Source: Gemmatimonadaceae bacterium
Lineage (GTDB): Bacteria > Gemmatimonadota > Gemmatimonadetes > Gemmatimonadales > Gemmatimonadaceae
Assembly (NCBI GenBank): GCA_014377535.1
Contig: JACMPK010000180.1
Coordinates: forward strand, 1-61,480
DNA: 61,480 nt
Direction of reading: 5' to 3'
The notes beneath the pieces are model-generated. The model did no database searches, was not told where the DNA came from, and worked only from the letters and a program-made list of their open reading frames with translations. A program made the translations under genes and the position numbers. Positions 25,434-34,011 of this stretch are shown here, piece by piece (position 1 is the first letter of the stretch; the number at the start of each line of letters is the position of its first letter).

Positions 25434-25973
25434 ATGACGACTTCACCACCCGAGCTGCTGCGCGCCCCGTACCGACTTGGCCCCATGCCGATGCAGCGGC
25501 ACATGATCACGGTCGACGAGCAGACGGTCCGCGCACCGCGCGAGCGGATCTTTGCGATCGCGAAGGATGTGCTGTCGTGGCCAAAACACCTGGCACACTA
25601 CAACGACGTGACGTTCCGGCATCGCGCCCGCGATGGCGGCGGCCTCGTGGAGATGAGTGCCGACCGCCCGTTCGGCGGTCCGATGAATTGGCCGACGTGG
25701 TGGCTCTCCGAGATGACGGTGGACGAGTCGATGCCCAACATCCGCTTCAAGCATGTCCAGGGCATCACGAAGGGCATGGAAGTGGAGTGGCAGTTTCTGC
25801 GACGTGATGATCCGGACGTCACGCATGTGCGCATCGTGCATGCCTGGGACGGTCCGTGGTGGCCGCTCATCGGTCGCATTGCCGCGATGGCCGTGATCGG
25901 CCCGGTCTTCGTTTCCGGCATCGCGTCACGCACACTCGCCGGACTCGCGCGCGCCGCGGAAGCGCGCACATGA
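25434..25973 (+). CDS. SRPBCC (polyketide cyclase / START-like) protein
   Basis: A 179-residue protein with the helix-grip pattern of SRPBCC ligand-binding proteins: VRAPRERIFAIAKDVLSWPKH at about residues 35-55, a curved sheet with several Trp residues (MNWPTWWLSEMTVDE, WQFLRRDD), and a long C-terminal helix (about 140-175). Family roles include aromatase/cyclase reactions and lipid or quinone binding. It is followed 34 nt later by a FabF-like ketosynthase, a pairing also seen in polyketide clusters. No strong Shine-Dalgarno is visible at the ATG. Confidence 0.78.
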   Translation: MTTSPPELLRAPYRLGPMPMQRHMITVDEQTVRAPRERIFAIAKDVLSWPKHLAHYNDVTFRHRARDGGGLVEMSADRPFGGPMNWPTWWLSEMTVDESMPNIRFKHVQGITKGMEVEWQFLRRDDPDVTHVRIVHAWDGPWWPLIGRIAAMAVIGPVFVSGIASRTLAGLARAAEART

Positions 25974-26007
25974 TGATCCTTCGCAGTCTTCTCACGTCGA
26001 CCTACTG

Positions 26008-27252
26008 ATGTCCTCACCACGACGCGTGGTTGTCACCGGCCTTGGCGCCATCACGCCCATCGGCATCGGCCTCGATGCCGTCCGGACGTCGTTGCGCGCT
26101 GAAAAGTCGGCGGTCGGCATGATCACGCATTTCGACCCGAGTCCGTTCCGGACGCACATCGCAGCGCAGATTTCCGGGTTCCATGCCGAGGATCATCTCG
26201 AAGCGAAGCGCGTGAAGCGGCTCGACCGGTTCGGGCAGTTGAGTGTCATCGCGGCCAAGATGGCGCTGGCCGATGCCGGCATCGACATGGCGCGCGAGCA
26301 GCGAGAGCACGTCGGCGTGATGATGGGCACCGCACTGGCCGGTGTCGGTTATGCCGAGGAGCAGCTGGGCCGCTACCTGGTGGGCGGGCTGCGCGCCGTC
26401 GATGCCACGCTGGCGCTGGCGGTGTTTGGTGGGGCGTCCAGCTGCAACATCGCCATCGAGACGGGTGCACAGGGGCCGAACTCCACCAACGCCATGAGCT
26501 GCGCGTCCGGCGCGATCGCGATCGGCGAGGCGTTTCGTCAGGTGCGCGACGGGTATGCCGACGTGATGATCGGTGGCGGCGCCGAGGCACCGCTGGCTCC
26601 GCTCTGCTTCGGTGCGTTCGCGCTGATCCGCGCCATGTCCACGCGCAACGACGATCCCACGCACGCGAGTCGCCCGTTCGACGGTGCACGCGATGGTTTC
26701 GTGATGGGTGAGGGCGGCGCGGCACTGATTCTCGAGGAGCGTGACCGCGCCATCGCGCGCGGTGCACGCATCTATGCGGAGATCGTGGGCTTCGGCTCCA
26801 CGAACGACGCGCATCACATGACCGCGCCGCTGCCCGGCGGCTCGCAGGCTGCTCGCGCCATGCAGCAGGCACTCGCGCGCGCCGACATCGCCCCGACCGA
26901 CGTGGAGTACGTGAACGCGCATGCCAGTGCCACACCACTCAACGATCCCACCGAGGTCGATGCCATGCGCACGGTGTTCGGCGATCATCTCGACACGGTG
27001 TGGGTCAGCGGCACCAAGGGCTATCACGGCCATGCGCTGGGTGCGAGCGGCGCGATCGAGGCAGTGATCTGCATGCTGTCCATGCAGGACGGCTGGATTC
27101 CGCCGACCGTGAACCTCGAGACGGCCGATGTCGCGTGCCACGTGCGGCATGTGCCGAAGGGCGGCATTGCACAAACACCAGGCGTGGTGATGTCGAACTC
27201 GTTCGGCTTCGGTGGCATCAACGCGTCGCTGGTGTTCCGCACGCCGGCGTGA
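26008..27252 (+). CDS. beta-ketoacyl-ACP synthase II (FabF-like)
   Basis: A 414-residue condensing enzyme of the thiolase fold. The Cys-His-His triad is complete: C165 in NAMSCASGAIAIG, H305 in NAHASATPLND and H342 in GYHGHALGASG, with K337 before the last. The N-terminus RRVVVTGLGAITPIG and the C-terminal SNSFGFGGINASLVF are typical. Elongation of malonyl-ACP in fatty acid synthesis is the default role, but no acpP, fabG or fabD lies beside it. Its company (SRPBCC, methyltransferase, flavoprotein) leaves a specialised lipid or polyketide role open, so I give no gene symbol. Confidence 0.88.
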   Translation: MSSPRRVVVTGLGAITPIGIGLDAVRTSLRAEKSAVGMITHFDPSPFRTHIAAQISGFHAEDHLEAKRVKRLDRFGQLSVIAAKMALADAGIDMAREQREHVGVMMGTALAGVGYAEEQLGRYLVGGLRAVDATLALAVFGGASSCNIAIETGAQGPNSTNAMSCASGAIAIGEAFRQVRDGYADVMIGGGAEAPLAPLCFGAFALIRAMSTRNDDPTHASRPFDGARDGFVMGEGGAALILEERDRAIARGARIYAEIVGFGSTNDAHHMTAPLPGGSQAARAMQQALARADIAPTDVEYVNAHASATPLNDPTEVDAMRTVFGDHLDTVWVSGTKGYHGHALGASGAIEAVICMLSMQDGWIPPTVNLETADVACHVRHVPKGGIAQTPGVVMSNSFGFGGINASLVFRTPA

Positions 27253-27254
27253 GG

Positions 27255-27260
27255 TATCTT
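27255..27260 (+). promoter_or_regulatory. candidate -10 (TATCTT) for the aquaporin gene
   Basis: TATCTT begins 2 nt after the fabF stop. A transcript starting about 7 nt later would carry a 26-nt leader with GGAG (27284-27287) placed 5 nt before the ATG at 27293. No -35 of note. Confidence 0.35.
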
Positions 27261-27292
27261 CGCGCAGTCATCCGCCACTCCATGGAGTCTGC

Positions 27293-27967
27293 ATGAAGCC
27301 CGCACGTGAGTTCGTCTCGGAGTTCGTTGGAACGTTTGCGCTCACGTTCATCGGTGGTGCCGCCATCATGCAGACGCGGAACGTCGATGCCGGCGCCGGC
27401 CTATTCGAGGTCGCGCTGGCACATGGCCTGATTTATTTCGTGATGGTCAGCATCTTCATGAAGACGGCTGGTCATTTCAATCCCGCCGTCTCGCTCGGGC
27501 AGCTCGTCACCGGTCGCATCACGCCGTCGCAGTCCGCCATCTACATCACCGGGCAGTTCGCCGGCGCGATCATCGCGGCGCTGCTGCTGCAGGCGCTCTT
27601 CCCAGCCGCGCTTTGGGAGGCCGCGCGCGGCACACGGCAGATGGTCTCTCTCGACGTGTCCACTGAGCAGGCGTTCGCGCTCGAGGCCATCGCGACCTTC
27701 TTCCTGATGCTGGCCGTGATGGGCACCGCCGTGGACAAACATGGTCCGAAGATCGGCGGACTTGCGATCGGCATGACGCTCACCGCTGGCATGCTGGCGA
27801 TCGGTCCGCTCACGGGTGGCAGCATGAATCCCGCGCGCAGTATTGGACCGATGATCGCAACTGGCGCCTATGAAGGCATCGCGCTGTATCTCGCGGCGCC
27901 CATCGTCGGTGCGGTCGTGGCGGCGGTACTCTACCGCTACCTGCTGCTGGACGCCGCACCGGCGTGA
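27293..27967 (+). CDS. MIP family channel (aquaporin/glyceroporin)
   Basis: A 224-residue inner-membrane channel with six membrane segments and two half-helix NPA motifs: HFNPAVSLGQL (about residues 62-72) and SMNPARSIGP (about 177-186). The N-terminal EFVGTFALTFIGGAA is the usual opening. The residues around the second NPA (R after NPA) are those of the selectivity filter; whether water or a larger solute is passed cannot be decided by eye. A good Shine-Dalgarno GGAG precedes the ATG. It ends before a strong bidirectional hairpin. Confidence 0.93.
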   Translation: MKPAREFVSEFVGTFALTFIGGAAIMQTRNVDAGAGLFEVALAHGLIYFVMVSIFMKTAGHFNPAVSLGQLVTGRITPSQSAIYITGQFAGAIIAALLLQALFPAALWEAARGTRQMVSLDVSTEQAFALEAIATFFLMLAVMGTAVDKHGPKIGGLAIGMTLTAGMLAIGPLTGGSMNPARSIGPMIATGAYEGIALYLAAPIVGAVVAAVLYRYLLLDAAPA

Positions 27968-28073
27968 GTGGCGCGCACGCAGCTGTCGTGCAGCCGCGTG
28001 CGCGCATCACGTGACCGGCAGCTTCCACGTCATGCAGCATCATGCAACGGGTTTCTGCACTGTGCAGCGAAGT

Positions 28074-28120
28074 ACGACAGCGGGGCGGCCTCTCGTCAGG
28101 AGAGACCGCCCCGCTGTCGT
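28074..28120. terminator. bidirectional terminator hairpin
   Basis: A 15-bp perfect GC-rich inverted repeat (ACGACAGCGGGGCGG and its complement), continued after one mismatch by CTCTC/GAGAG, closing on a 5-nt loop GTCAG. It lies between the convergent aquaporin and lipoprotein genes, 14 nt from the latter's stop. No T-tract on either side. Confidence 0.7.
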
Positions 28121-28134
28121 GCGCTCTCGGGCAA

Positions 28135-28611
28135 TCAGTTCATGGTGACCGTGACCTCGTTCGACTGCAGCACGTACCTGGTGTTTCCGCTGTTGCTGAC
28201 GAGCGAGTGACGCACGCGCAGCAGCACCTCGCGGTTCAGGCCCCGGACCACCCGTATTTTGGCGGGATCTGCAGATGCCGAGACGGTCATCGATGCACCG
28301 GGCGCCAGAATGGCAGCAATCGAAACGCATGCCACCGACGTTGCCGTGACATCAGTCCACATTCCGCCGCTCACCGGCTTCGCTTCCACGGTTTCCGCGC
28401 ACACACCAGTCGATACGGTCTCAGGCAGGTTGCTCCGCACGGTGACGTCGAGCAGAACGAATGCATCGCCGGGCCGGACGATGCGCGCCTGCGCAACGGC
28501 CACCAGCCGCGCATCGACGGGGGCACTGTTCTTCGAGCTGGTCGTGCCATCCGACGCGCACGCGGCAACCAACGCCGTTGCCGCAGTCATGACCATGGCA
28601 GAGAATCGCAT
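28135..28611 (-). CDS. putative lipoprotein of unknown function
   Basis: A 158-residue exported protein: an N-terminal signal ending in LVAACAS (lipobox Cys near residue 17), then a single beta-sandwich-like domain rich in V, T and S with alternating hydrophobics, and two further cysteines (GVCAETVEA, SVACVSIAA) that could form a disulphide in the periplasm. The start at 28611 is supported by AGGAG 8 nt upstream on the minus strand. I do not recognise the family. Confidence 0.7.
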   Translation of the reverse strand: MRFSAMVMTAATALVAACASDGTTSSKNSAPVDARLVAVAQARIVRPGDAFVLLDVTVRSNLPETVSTGVCAETVEAKPVSGGMWTDVTATSVACVSIAAILAPGASMTVSASADPAKIRVVRGLNREVLLRVRHSLVSNSGNTRYVLQSNEVTVTMN

Positions 28612-28750
28612 GGGTAGAACTCCTGTGATACCGGAAACCTGCAATGCAGCGGCGCGCCGCGCGGCCAGACCGATCAGCTCCGTCGCGGAGTCAACGGTGC
28701 ATACCCCATGCCGCACTCACAAGTCACATAGCGCGCTTCATCAGCAGAAC

Positions 28751-28769
28751 GAGCCCGATACGCGGGCTC
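28751..28769 (-). terminator. terminator hairpin downstream of ppa
   Basis: GAGCCCG/CGGGCTC 7-bp stem with a 5-nt loop, 18 nt after the ppa stop on the minus strand, followed by GTTCTG. Confidence 0.5.
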
Positions 28770-28787
28770 ACCCACCAACGAATACGA

Positions 28788-29336
28788 TCAGGCGCCCGCT
28801 GAGCCGACGCCGTACCTCGCGTTGTAGCGATCGATGCTCTCAACGATGATCCGCCGCGCTTCCTCGGCATCGTACCAGCCGATGATCTCGACACGCTTGC
28901 CCTCCAGATCCTTGTAGATCTTGAAGAAATGCTCGACCTCGCGCAGAAAGTGGCTTGGCAGGTCGCCCAGATCATGCACTTCATCGTGAATCGGGTCGTG
29001 CATCGGCACCGCGAGCACCTTGTCGTCAGGCTCGCCCTTGTCCAGCATCTTCAGCACACCGACGGGACGCGCATCGATCTGGCAGCCGGGGAAGGTCGGC
29101 TCGTTGATCCGGATGATGATGTCCAGCGGATCGTTGTCCTCGTGCAGTGTGCGCGGAATGAAACCGTAATCGCCCGGATAGTGCACGGCGGAATACAGCA
29201 CGCGATCCAGCTTCAGGAGTCCGGTAATCTTGTCGAGTTCGTACTTGTTCCGGCTCTTTGCCGGAATCTCGATGACCGCTGTGACATGCTCCGGCGGCTT
29301 GTCGCCAGGCGGAAGATCGTGCCAGGGATTGAACAT
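28788..29336 (-). CDS. ppa: inorganic pyrophosphatase (family I)
   Basis: A soluble cytoplasmic enzyme that hydrolyses pyrophosphate and pulls biosynthetic reactions forward. It has 182 residues, normal for bacterial family I. Catalytic and Mg-binding segments are present: VIEIPAKSRNKYELDK, the YPGDYGFIP motif, EDNDPLDIIIR (the DxDPxD-type signature) and PIHDEVHDLGDLP. It is alone in its transcription unit, with a TATTCT -10 candidate upstream (29382-29387) and a terminator downstream. No clear Shine-Dalgarno precedes the ATG. Confidence 0.96.
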   Translation of the reverse strand: MFNPWHDLPPGDKPPEHVTAVIEIPAKSRNKYELDKITGLLKLDRVLYSAVHYPGDYGFIPRTLHEDNDPLDIIIRINEPTFPGCQIDARPVGVLKMLDKGEPDDKVLAVPMHDPIHDEVHDLGDLPSHFLREVEHFFKIYKDLEGKRVEIIGWYDAEEARRIIVESIDRYNARYGVGSAGA

Positions 29337-29381
29337 TCAGAAATGGAGATCGAGTGAAGCGGCATCGCAATCCGCAGGTGC

Positions 29382-29387
29382 AGAATA
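29382..29387 (-). promoter_or_regulatory. candidate -10 (TATTCT) for ppa
   Basis: TATTCT on the minus strand, about 45 nt before the ppa ATG; -35 not convincing. Confidence 0.35.
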
Positions 29388-29420
29388 GCACGGCAAGCGC
29401 ATGAACGGTGCCCCCGCACG

Positions 29421-30458
29421 TCAGCGAGCGGCGGTGAGCGCGCGGGCGGCGGTAATGGCGAAATAGGTCAGGATGATGTCCGCGCCGGCACGCCGGATCG
29501 CGGTCAGGCTTTCCAGCATCGCACGTTCCAGATCGATCCAGCCCCGCTCCGATGCGGCATGCAGCATCGCAAACTCGCCGCTCACCTGGTACGCCGCGAC
29601 GGGCATGCGCGTGGTGTCCTTGACACGACGAATGATGTCCAGGTACGCACCGGCAGGCTTCACCATGATGATGTCGGCGCCCTCGGCGATGTCCTGCGCG
29701 ACCTCGCGCAACGCTTCGTCGGTGTTCGCCGGATCCATCTGGTAGGCGCGCCGATCGCCGAAGGCTGGCGCGCTTTCCGCCGCCTCGCGGAACGGGCCAT
29801 AGAACGCACTCGAATACTTCGCCGCGTACGACATGATCGGCACCTGCGCATGGCCGGCCGCATCGAGCGCGGCGCGAATCGCCGCCACGCGACCATCCAT
29901 CATGTCGCTCGGTGCGATGATGTCAGCGCCGGCGTCGGCATGCATCACCGCCTCGCGAGCGAGCAGCGCGAGCGTGGCATCGTTGTCCACCGTCTCGCCA
30001 TCCAGCAGACCGCAATGTCCGTGGTCCGTATACTCGCACATGCAGACATCCGTGATCACGAGCAACGCCGGCACCGCAGCCTTGATCGCGCGTACGGCCT
30101 CCGCCACGGGACCATGCGCATCCCACGCGCCGCTACCCTCGGCATCCTTTGCGGCAGGAATCCCGAACAGGATCACCCCGCCGACACCCGCCGCCGCCGC
30201 CGCCGCCGCGTCGCGCACGCACTCGTCGACCGACGTCTGCGCGCACCCCGGCATGGATGAAATGGGCTGTCGCACACTCACGCCCGGGCGAACGAACAAC
30301 GGCAGGATGAACTGCGACGGATGCAGGTGCGTCTCGCGCACCAGCGCGCGCATTGCGGGCGACTGACGCAGCCGCCTGAGGCGAGTGGTCGGGAACAGTG
30401 CGCCAGGCGATGCAGTCGTCGAACTGCCGTCGATGACGGTCGAGCGTGTTGTGTCCAT
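29421..30458 (-). CDS. hemB: delta-aminolevulinic acid dehydratase (porphobilinogen synthase)
   Basis: Condenses two 5-aminolevulinate molecules to porphobilinogen, the second committed step of heme synthesis. It has 345 residues. The Schiff-base lysines are in SYAAKYSSAFYGPFR and IIMVKPAGAYLD. The cysteine-rich DVCMCEYTDHGHCG shows that it is the zinc-binding type. RRLRQSPAMRALVRETHL and the flexible lid are normal; an Ala run near residue 90 is a small local oddity. The ATG at 30458 was chosen because TATTTT is exactly 7 nt upstream with no Shine-Dalgarno. It follows hemC with a 52-nt gap and so may have its own promoter. Confidence 0.96.
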   Translation of the reverse strand: MDTTRSTVIDGSSTTASPGALFPTTRLRRLRQSPAMRALVRETHLHPSQFILPLFVRPGVSVRQPISSMPGCAQTSVDECVRDAAAAAAAGVGGVILFGIPAAKDAEGSGAWDAHGPVAEAVRAIKAAVPALLVITDVCMCEYTDHGHCGLLDGETVDNDATLALLAREAVMHADAGADIIAPSDMMDGRVAAIRAALDAAGHAQVPIMSYAAKYSSAFYGPFREAAESAPAFGDRRAYQMDPANTDEALREVAQDIAEGADIIMVKPAGAYLDIIRRVKDTTRMPVAAYQVSGEFAMLHAASERGWIDLERAMLESLTAIRRAGADIILTYFAITAARALTAAR

Positions 30459-30465
30459 GCGAAGC

Positions 30466-30471
30466 AAAATA
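30466..30471 (-). promoter_or_regulatory. -10 element TATTTT for a leaderless hemB mRNA
   Basis: TATTTT lies 7 nt upstream of the hemB ATG on the minus strand, inside the 52-nt hemC-hemB gap. It would give hemB a separate leaderless transcript. Confidence 0.55.
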
Positions 30472-30510
30472 GCCGGACCACGCCGGCCGTGCATCACGCC
30501 GCGTGCGGCC

Positions 30511-31473
30511 TCACGACGCTTCGCGCGCCGCCGCACCGACGGCGCGTGCATCGGCCAGGACTGCCGCGGCACCAGCATCGCGCAGTTCGCCCGCCAGCGC
30601 ACGCGCACTCGCGAGCAGGTCGGGCCCGATCACCGCGCTGGCCCGCAGCATCGGCGTGCCGTCCAGTCCCGCGACCAGCCCGTGCAGCGTGCGGCGACCA
30701 CCGGCCGATTCGGTCATCAGCGCACCGATCGGCACCTGACACCCGCCGTCGAGCGCTGCCAGGAACGCGCGCTCACAGGACGTGGCATCCATCGTCGGCT
30801 GGTGGTTCAGCATCGTCACGATATCCCGCACCTGCGTGTCAGCCTCGCGCACCTGAATCGCGATCGCGCCCTGCCCCGCCGCCGACAGCCACTGTGGCGC
30901 GCTCAATAGGCTCCGGATACGTGACGAGAGGCCCAGGCGATTGAGGCCTGCGGCAGCGAGGATCGCGGCGTCGCAGAGTCCGTTGTCCAGCTTCGAGAGC
31001 CGCGTACCCACGTTGCCGCGCAAGTCCACGACCGTGCAGTCGGGACGGATGGCCTTGAGCTGCGCGCGGCGCCGCAGGCTCGAGGTGCCGATGATCGCGC
31101 CCCGCGGCAGTTCGTGCAGCAGCGCACCCGGCACATCGTCGCGCACCACCAGCGCGTCGCGGGAATCTTCACGCGGCAGCTGCGCCACGACCCTGAGCCC
31201 GTCCGGTTCGTCGGTCGGCAGATCCTTCAACGAGTGCACGCACAGATCCGTGATGCCGTCGCGCAGGTCGCGCTCCAGCTCCTCGGTGAACAAGCCCTTG
31301 CTGCCGATGGCCGTCAGCGCGACGTCCAGCCGACGGTCGCCGACGGTGGTGTACGTCACCAGTTCGCTCTGCACGCCAATCGCGGCCAGCTCTGCCTGCA
31401 CCATGTGCGCCTGTGCCAGTGCGAGCGCGGATGAGCGTGTGCCGATCTTGAGCGGGCGGATCTCTGTGGTCAT
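30511..31473 (-). CDS. hemC: hydroxymethylbilane synthase (porphobilinogen deaminase)
   Basis: Polymerises four porphobilinogen units to hydroxymethylbilane. It has 320 residues: KIGTRSSALALAQA at the N-terminus, LFTEELERDLRDGITDLCVHSLKDLPT with the catalytic region, RRRAQLKAIRPD, VDLRGNVGTRLSKLD, and the dipyrromethane cofactor cysteine in DGGCQVPIGA near residue 245. The ATG overlaps the hemD stop (ATGA). Normal length and all key residues are present. Confidence 0.97.
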   Translation of the reverse strand: MTTEIRPLKIGTRSSALALAQAHMVQAELAAIGVQSELVTYTTVGDRRLDVALTAIGSKGLFTEELERDLRDGITDLCVHSLKDLPTDEPDGLRVVAQLPREDSRDALVVRDDVPGALLHELPRGAIIGTSSLRRRAQLKAIRPDCTVVDLRGNVGTRLSKLDNGLCDAAILAAAGLNRLGLSSRIRSLLSAPQWLSAAGQGAIAIQVREADTQVRDIVTMLNHQPTMDATSCERAFLAALDGGCQVPIGALMTESAGGRRTLHGLVAGLDGTPMLRASAVIGPDLLASARALAGELRDAGAAAVLADARAVGAAAREAS

Positions 31474-32306
31474 GAAAAATTCGGATGGTGTTGGTGACGA
31501 TCGCGCTGTGCCTCGATGGCGCGCACGACGGCGGCCACGAGTCCCTCGATGGTCGACGGCGTCGCCTCGGCGGCCACGTGCAAGCCGGCGGCCTTCGCCG
31601 CGAGTGTCGTGATCGGCCCGATCGACACGACGTCGGCCAGGTCGTGCAACGGTGACATGGCCTGCACCCAGCCTTCCACAGCGCTGGACGCCGCAAGGGT
31701 GACGGCATCCACGTGGCCCTCGCGCAGCGCGGCGCGCACCATGTCCACATCGTCGTTCGTGACGACACTTTCGTAGATCGCCAGCAGCTGCACGCTCGCG
31801 CCCAGTGCGCGCATGCCGTCGGCCAGCTCAGGTCGCGCGCCGACGGCAGCTGGATACAGCACGGCCATGCAATCCAGTCCGCCCTGCGCCGCGAATGCCT
31901 GCAGCAACCCCTCGGCCACGAAGCGCTGTGGAACGAGCGTCGGCTCGATGCCGCGTTCGCGCAGCGCATCCGCGGTGGCGCTGCCAATGCACGCGACACG
32001 TGTATGCACCCAGTCGCCCGCTGCGATGCCACAACTCTCGGTCGCATCGCAGGTCAGCATCACACTTACGGCGCTCGTGAACACGACCCAGTCGAATCGC
32101 GCCAGTGCGCAGGCCGCGTGGCGCAATGCCCGTTCCTCGCGAGGCACGATGCGCGTGGCGGCATACGTCAGCACGTTCGCACCAAGGGCCTCGAGGGGAG
32201 CGACGAGCGCCGAGGCGCGCGACGCCGCGCGGGTCACAACGATGGTGGCACCCGCAAGTGGACTGCGCGCCTCACCGTCGCCGACGGCATCGCTCAGCGG
32301 CTGCAT
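31470..32306 (-). CDS. hemD: uroporphyrinogen-III synthase
   Basis: Closes hydroxymethylbilane with inversion of ring D to give uroporphyrinogen III. HemD proteins are poorly conserved, but the two-domain pattern is clear: LAGATIVVTRAASRASALVAPLEALGA, DWVVFTSAVSV, CIGSATADALRERGI near residues 95-115, and the second-half VTLAASSAVEGW with SIGPITTLAAKAAG. It sits directly between ccmD and hemC and overlaps hemC by ATGA. From the ATG at 32306 it has 278 residues; an ATG at 32387 would overlap ccmD by about 56 nt. Confidence 0.9.
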   Translation of the reverse strand: MQPLSDAVGDGEARSPLAGATIVVTRAASRASALVAPLEALGANVLTYAATRIVPREERALRHAACALARFDWVVFTSAVSVMLTCDATESCGIAAGDWVHTRVACIGSATADALRERGIEPTLVPQRFVAEGLLQAFAAQGGLDCMAVLYPAAVGARPELADGMRALGASVQLLAIYESVVTNDDVDMVRAALREGHVDAVTLAASSAVEGWVQAMSPLHDLADVVSIGPITTLAAKAAGLHVAAEATPSTIEGLVAAVVRAIEAQRDRHQHHPNFS

Positions 32307-32331
32307 CACCGACGGCGCGCAGACCGTGTCA

Positions 32332-32475
32332 TCACGAACGAGGCGCCGAGTCGATCGCGTCACCGCGGCGCGCCATCGCGCGCGCACGAGTCACCAGTGA
32401 CACCAGCCATCCGCCAACGACGACAGCCGCCGCGATGTACGCCGCGAACATGTAGCTGGCGTTCTGCGGCATCAT
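32332..32475 (-). CDS. ccmD: CcmD-like small heme exporter protein
   Basis: A 47-residue single-pass membrane protein: NASYMFAAYIAAAVVVGG then LVTRARAMARRG. The short N-terminus with NA-x-Y, one helix and a basic cytoplasmic tail is the CcmD pattern. Its ATG overlaps the ccmC stop (ATGA), and it lies in the canonical place after ccmC. CcmD helps release holo-CcmE from the CcmABC complex in system I cytochrome c maturation. No ccmE, ccmF or ccmH is in the window. Confidence 0.8.
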   Translation of the reverse strand: MMPQNASYMFAAYIAAAVVVGGWLVSLVTRARAMARRGDAIDSAPRS

Positions 32476-33209
32476 GCGTCTCCCGATTCGCGCGCTTCCA
32501 CGTGGTCGCGCAATGCCGCGTACTTGAGCCGGCCGCGCAGCATCGCCACGAACAGCACCGAGAATGCAAGGAAGGCCAGCGAAAGCGTGAGCCCCATCTC
32601 GGCCGACAGCTTCGGCTTGTCCGGCGTGAGCACGATCGGCTGTGGATGCATGGTGCGGAACAGCCGCACGCTGAGATGAATGAACGGCACCAGCAACGCA
32701 GCCAGAATGCCAAGTACCGCGGAGTACCGCGCACGCTGCTGGCGGTCTTCGATGGCTCCGCGCAGCACGGTGTACCCCAGCAGGATGAACCAGAGAAACA
32801 GGGTGCTCGTGAGGCGCGCGTCCCAGGTCCACCAGGTGCCCCAAATCGGCTTGCCCCACAGCGGTCCGGTCACCAGCACGATGCTCAGGAACACCAGCGC
32901 AATCTCGGCCGCGCTCTCGGCGAGGCGATCCAGGCGCTCGTCGCGCAGCCAGAGGTACATGGCACCGCCGATCGCGACGAGCGGGCAGGCCAGATAAAGC
33001 CCCACCACCGCCGACGGCACGTGGATGTAGAAAATTTTCTGCGCCTCGCCCTGCAGCGCCTCGGGCGGCGTGAACCAGATCGCGCGTGCGATCACGGCGG
33101 ACACCGCCACGACGGCGATGGCCATCAGCCAGTCGAAGACTGCGACCGGCTTCTCTGCAGTGCGACCGCCGCCAGTGGTGGGCAGCGAATGCGCGAGGGT
33201 GTCAGGCAT
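32472..33209 (-). CDS. ccmC: cytochrome c maturation protein CcmC (heme-handling)
   Basis: A 245-residue six-TM protein of the heme-handling family that presents heme to CcmE. The tryptophan-rich periplasmic motif WGKPIWGTWWTWDARLTS lies near residues 120-137, flanked by the two heme-ligand histidines in FYIHVPSAVVG and VPFIHLSVRLF. The C-terminal segment ends in a charged tail. The ATG at 33209 was used; a TTG 6 nt upstream is also in frame. A 106-nt gap from ccmB holds no evident gene. Confidence 0.93.
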   Translation of the reverse strand: MPDTLAHSLPTTGGGRTAEKPVAVFDWLMAIAVVAVSAVIARAIWFTPPEALQGEAQKIFYIHVPSAVVGLYLACPLVAIGGAMYLWLRDERLDRLAESAAEIALVFLSIVLVTGPLWGKPIWGTWWTWDARLTSTLFLWFILLGYTVLRGAIEDRQQRARYSAVLGILAALLVPFIHLSVRLFRTMHPQPIVLTPDKPKLSAEMGLTLSLAFLAFSVLFVAMLRGRLKYAALRDHVEARESGDA

Positions 33210-33315
33210 GAGCAACAGGAACTGGAAGTGGAACCCAAATGAACTGGTCTATCGATTCAACTACGCGCACAGCCGGAAAGTTACTGCGCCGACGGCCTGC
33301 TGCCCGACGCAGCGG

Positions 33316-34011
33316 TCAGTCCTCGATCGTGAACGGAAATGCCAGCACGCAGGCCACGCCGAACATCAGGTCGAACGCCACCAGCACCTGGATCCATGGC
33401 ATCACGGTCTGCAGCTCGGCACCGACCAGCAGCTTGGCCGAGGCCTGCGCCGCCGGCACCACCACCGGAATGAAAAACGGCAGCGCCAGCATGGGCAGCA
33501 GCAGCTCCGCGAAACGGGTGTGCACCGTCATGGAACTGAACAAGGTGCCGACCGTCACCAGCCCGATGGCCGCGAGCACACCGATGCCGCCCAGGATCAG
33601 CAGCCCGCTGCCGAACTCCAGGTTGTAGAACAGCACCACGGCCGGGATGGTCACGGCCAGCACCGCCGACACGTAAACCAGATTTGCAAGCGCCTTGCCC
33701 AGAAAGATCGCCTCGCGCGACACCGGCGCGAGCAGCAGCCCATCCATCGCGCGGGTCTGCAGCTCCAATCCGAAGGCGCGGTGCAGCCCCAGCATCCCCG
33801 CGAAGGCGAAGATCGTCCAGAGCACGCCGGGCGCCATGTCGATGGGGCGCACCGCAGTCGGGTCCCAGACCATGTAGAAAATGCTGACGCCGAGCAGCGA
33901 GAACACCAGCGACGAGAAGAACGCGCTGCGCGTCCGGTACTCCATCGACAGGTCCTTCCGCGCAATCATCAGGGCTGCCGCCAGCGTACCTGGCGGGCGC
34001 AATGCCGTCAC
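33316..34011 (-). CDS. ccmB: heme exporter permease CcmB
   Basis: A 231-residue, six-TM ABC-type permease partner of CcmA. Seen: IARKDLSMEYRTRSAFFSSLVFSLL (N-terminal amphipathic/charged start), LHRAFGLELQTRAMDGLLLAPV near residues 76-98 and a GTLFSSMTVHTRFAELLLPML segment near 155-175, which are diagnostic for CcmB. The ATG overlaps the ccmA stop (ATGA). It works in the CcmAB complex that drives release of heme-loaded CcmE. Confidence 0.93.
   Translation of the reverse strand: MTALRPPGTLAAALMIARKDLSMEYRTRSAFFSSLVFSLLGVSIFYMVWDPTAVRPIDMAPGVLWTIFAFAGMLGLHRAFGLELQTRAMDGLLLAPVSREAIFLGKALANLVYVSAVLAVTIPAVVLFYNLEFGSGLLILGGIGVLAAIGLVTVGTLFSSMTVHTRFAELLLPMLALPFFIPVVVPAAQASAKLLVGAELQTVMPWIQVLVAFDLMFGVACVLAFPFTIED

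Noticed and set aside
31713-33242. Plus-strand open frame of about 510 codons across hemD-ccmC
   Set aside because: Antisense shadow; Gln/His/Arg-rich, and the opposite strand carries clear hem and ccm families.
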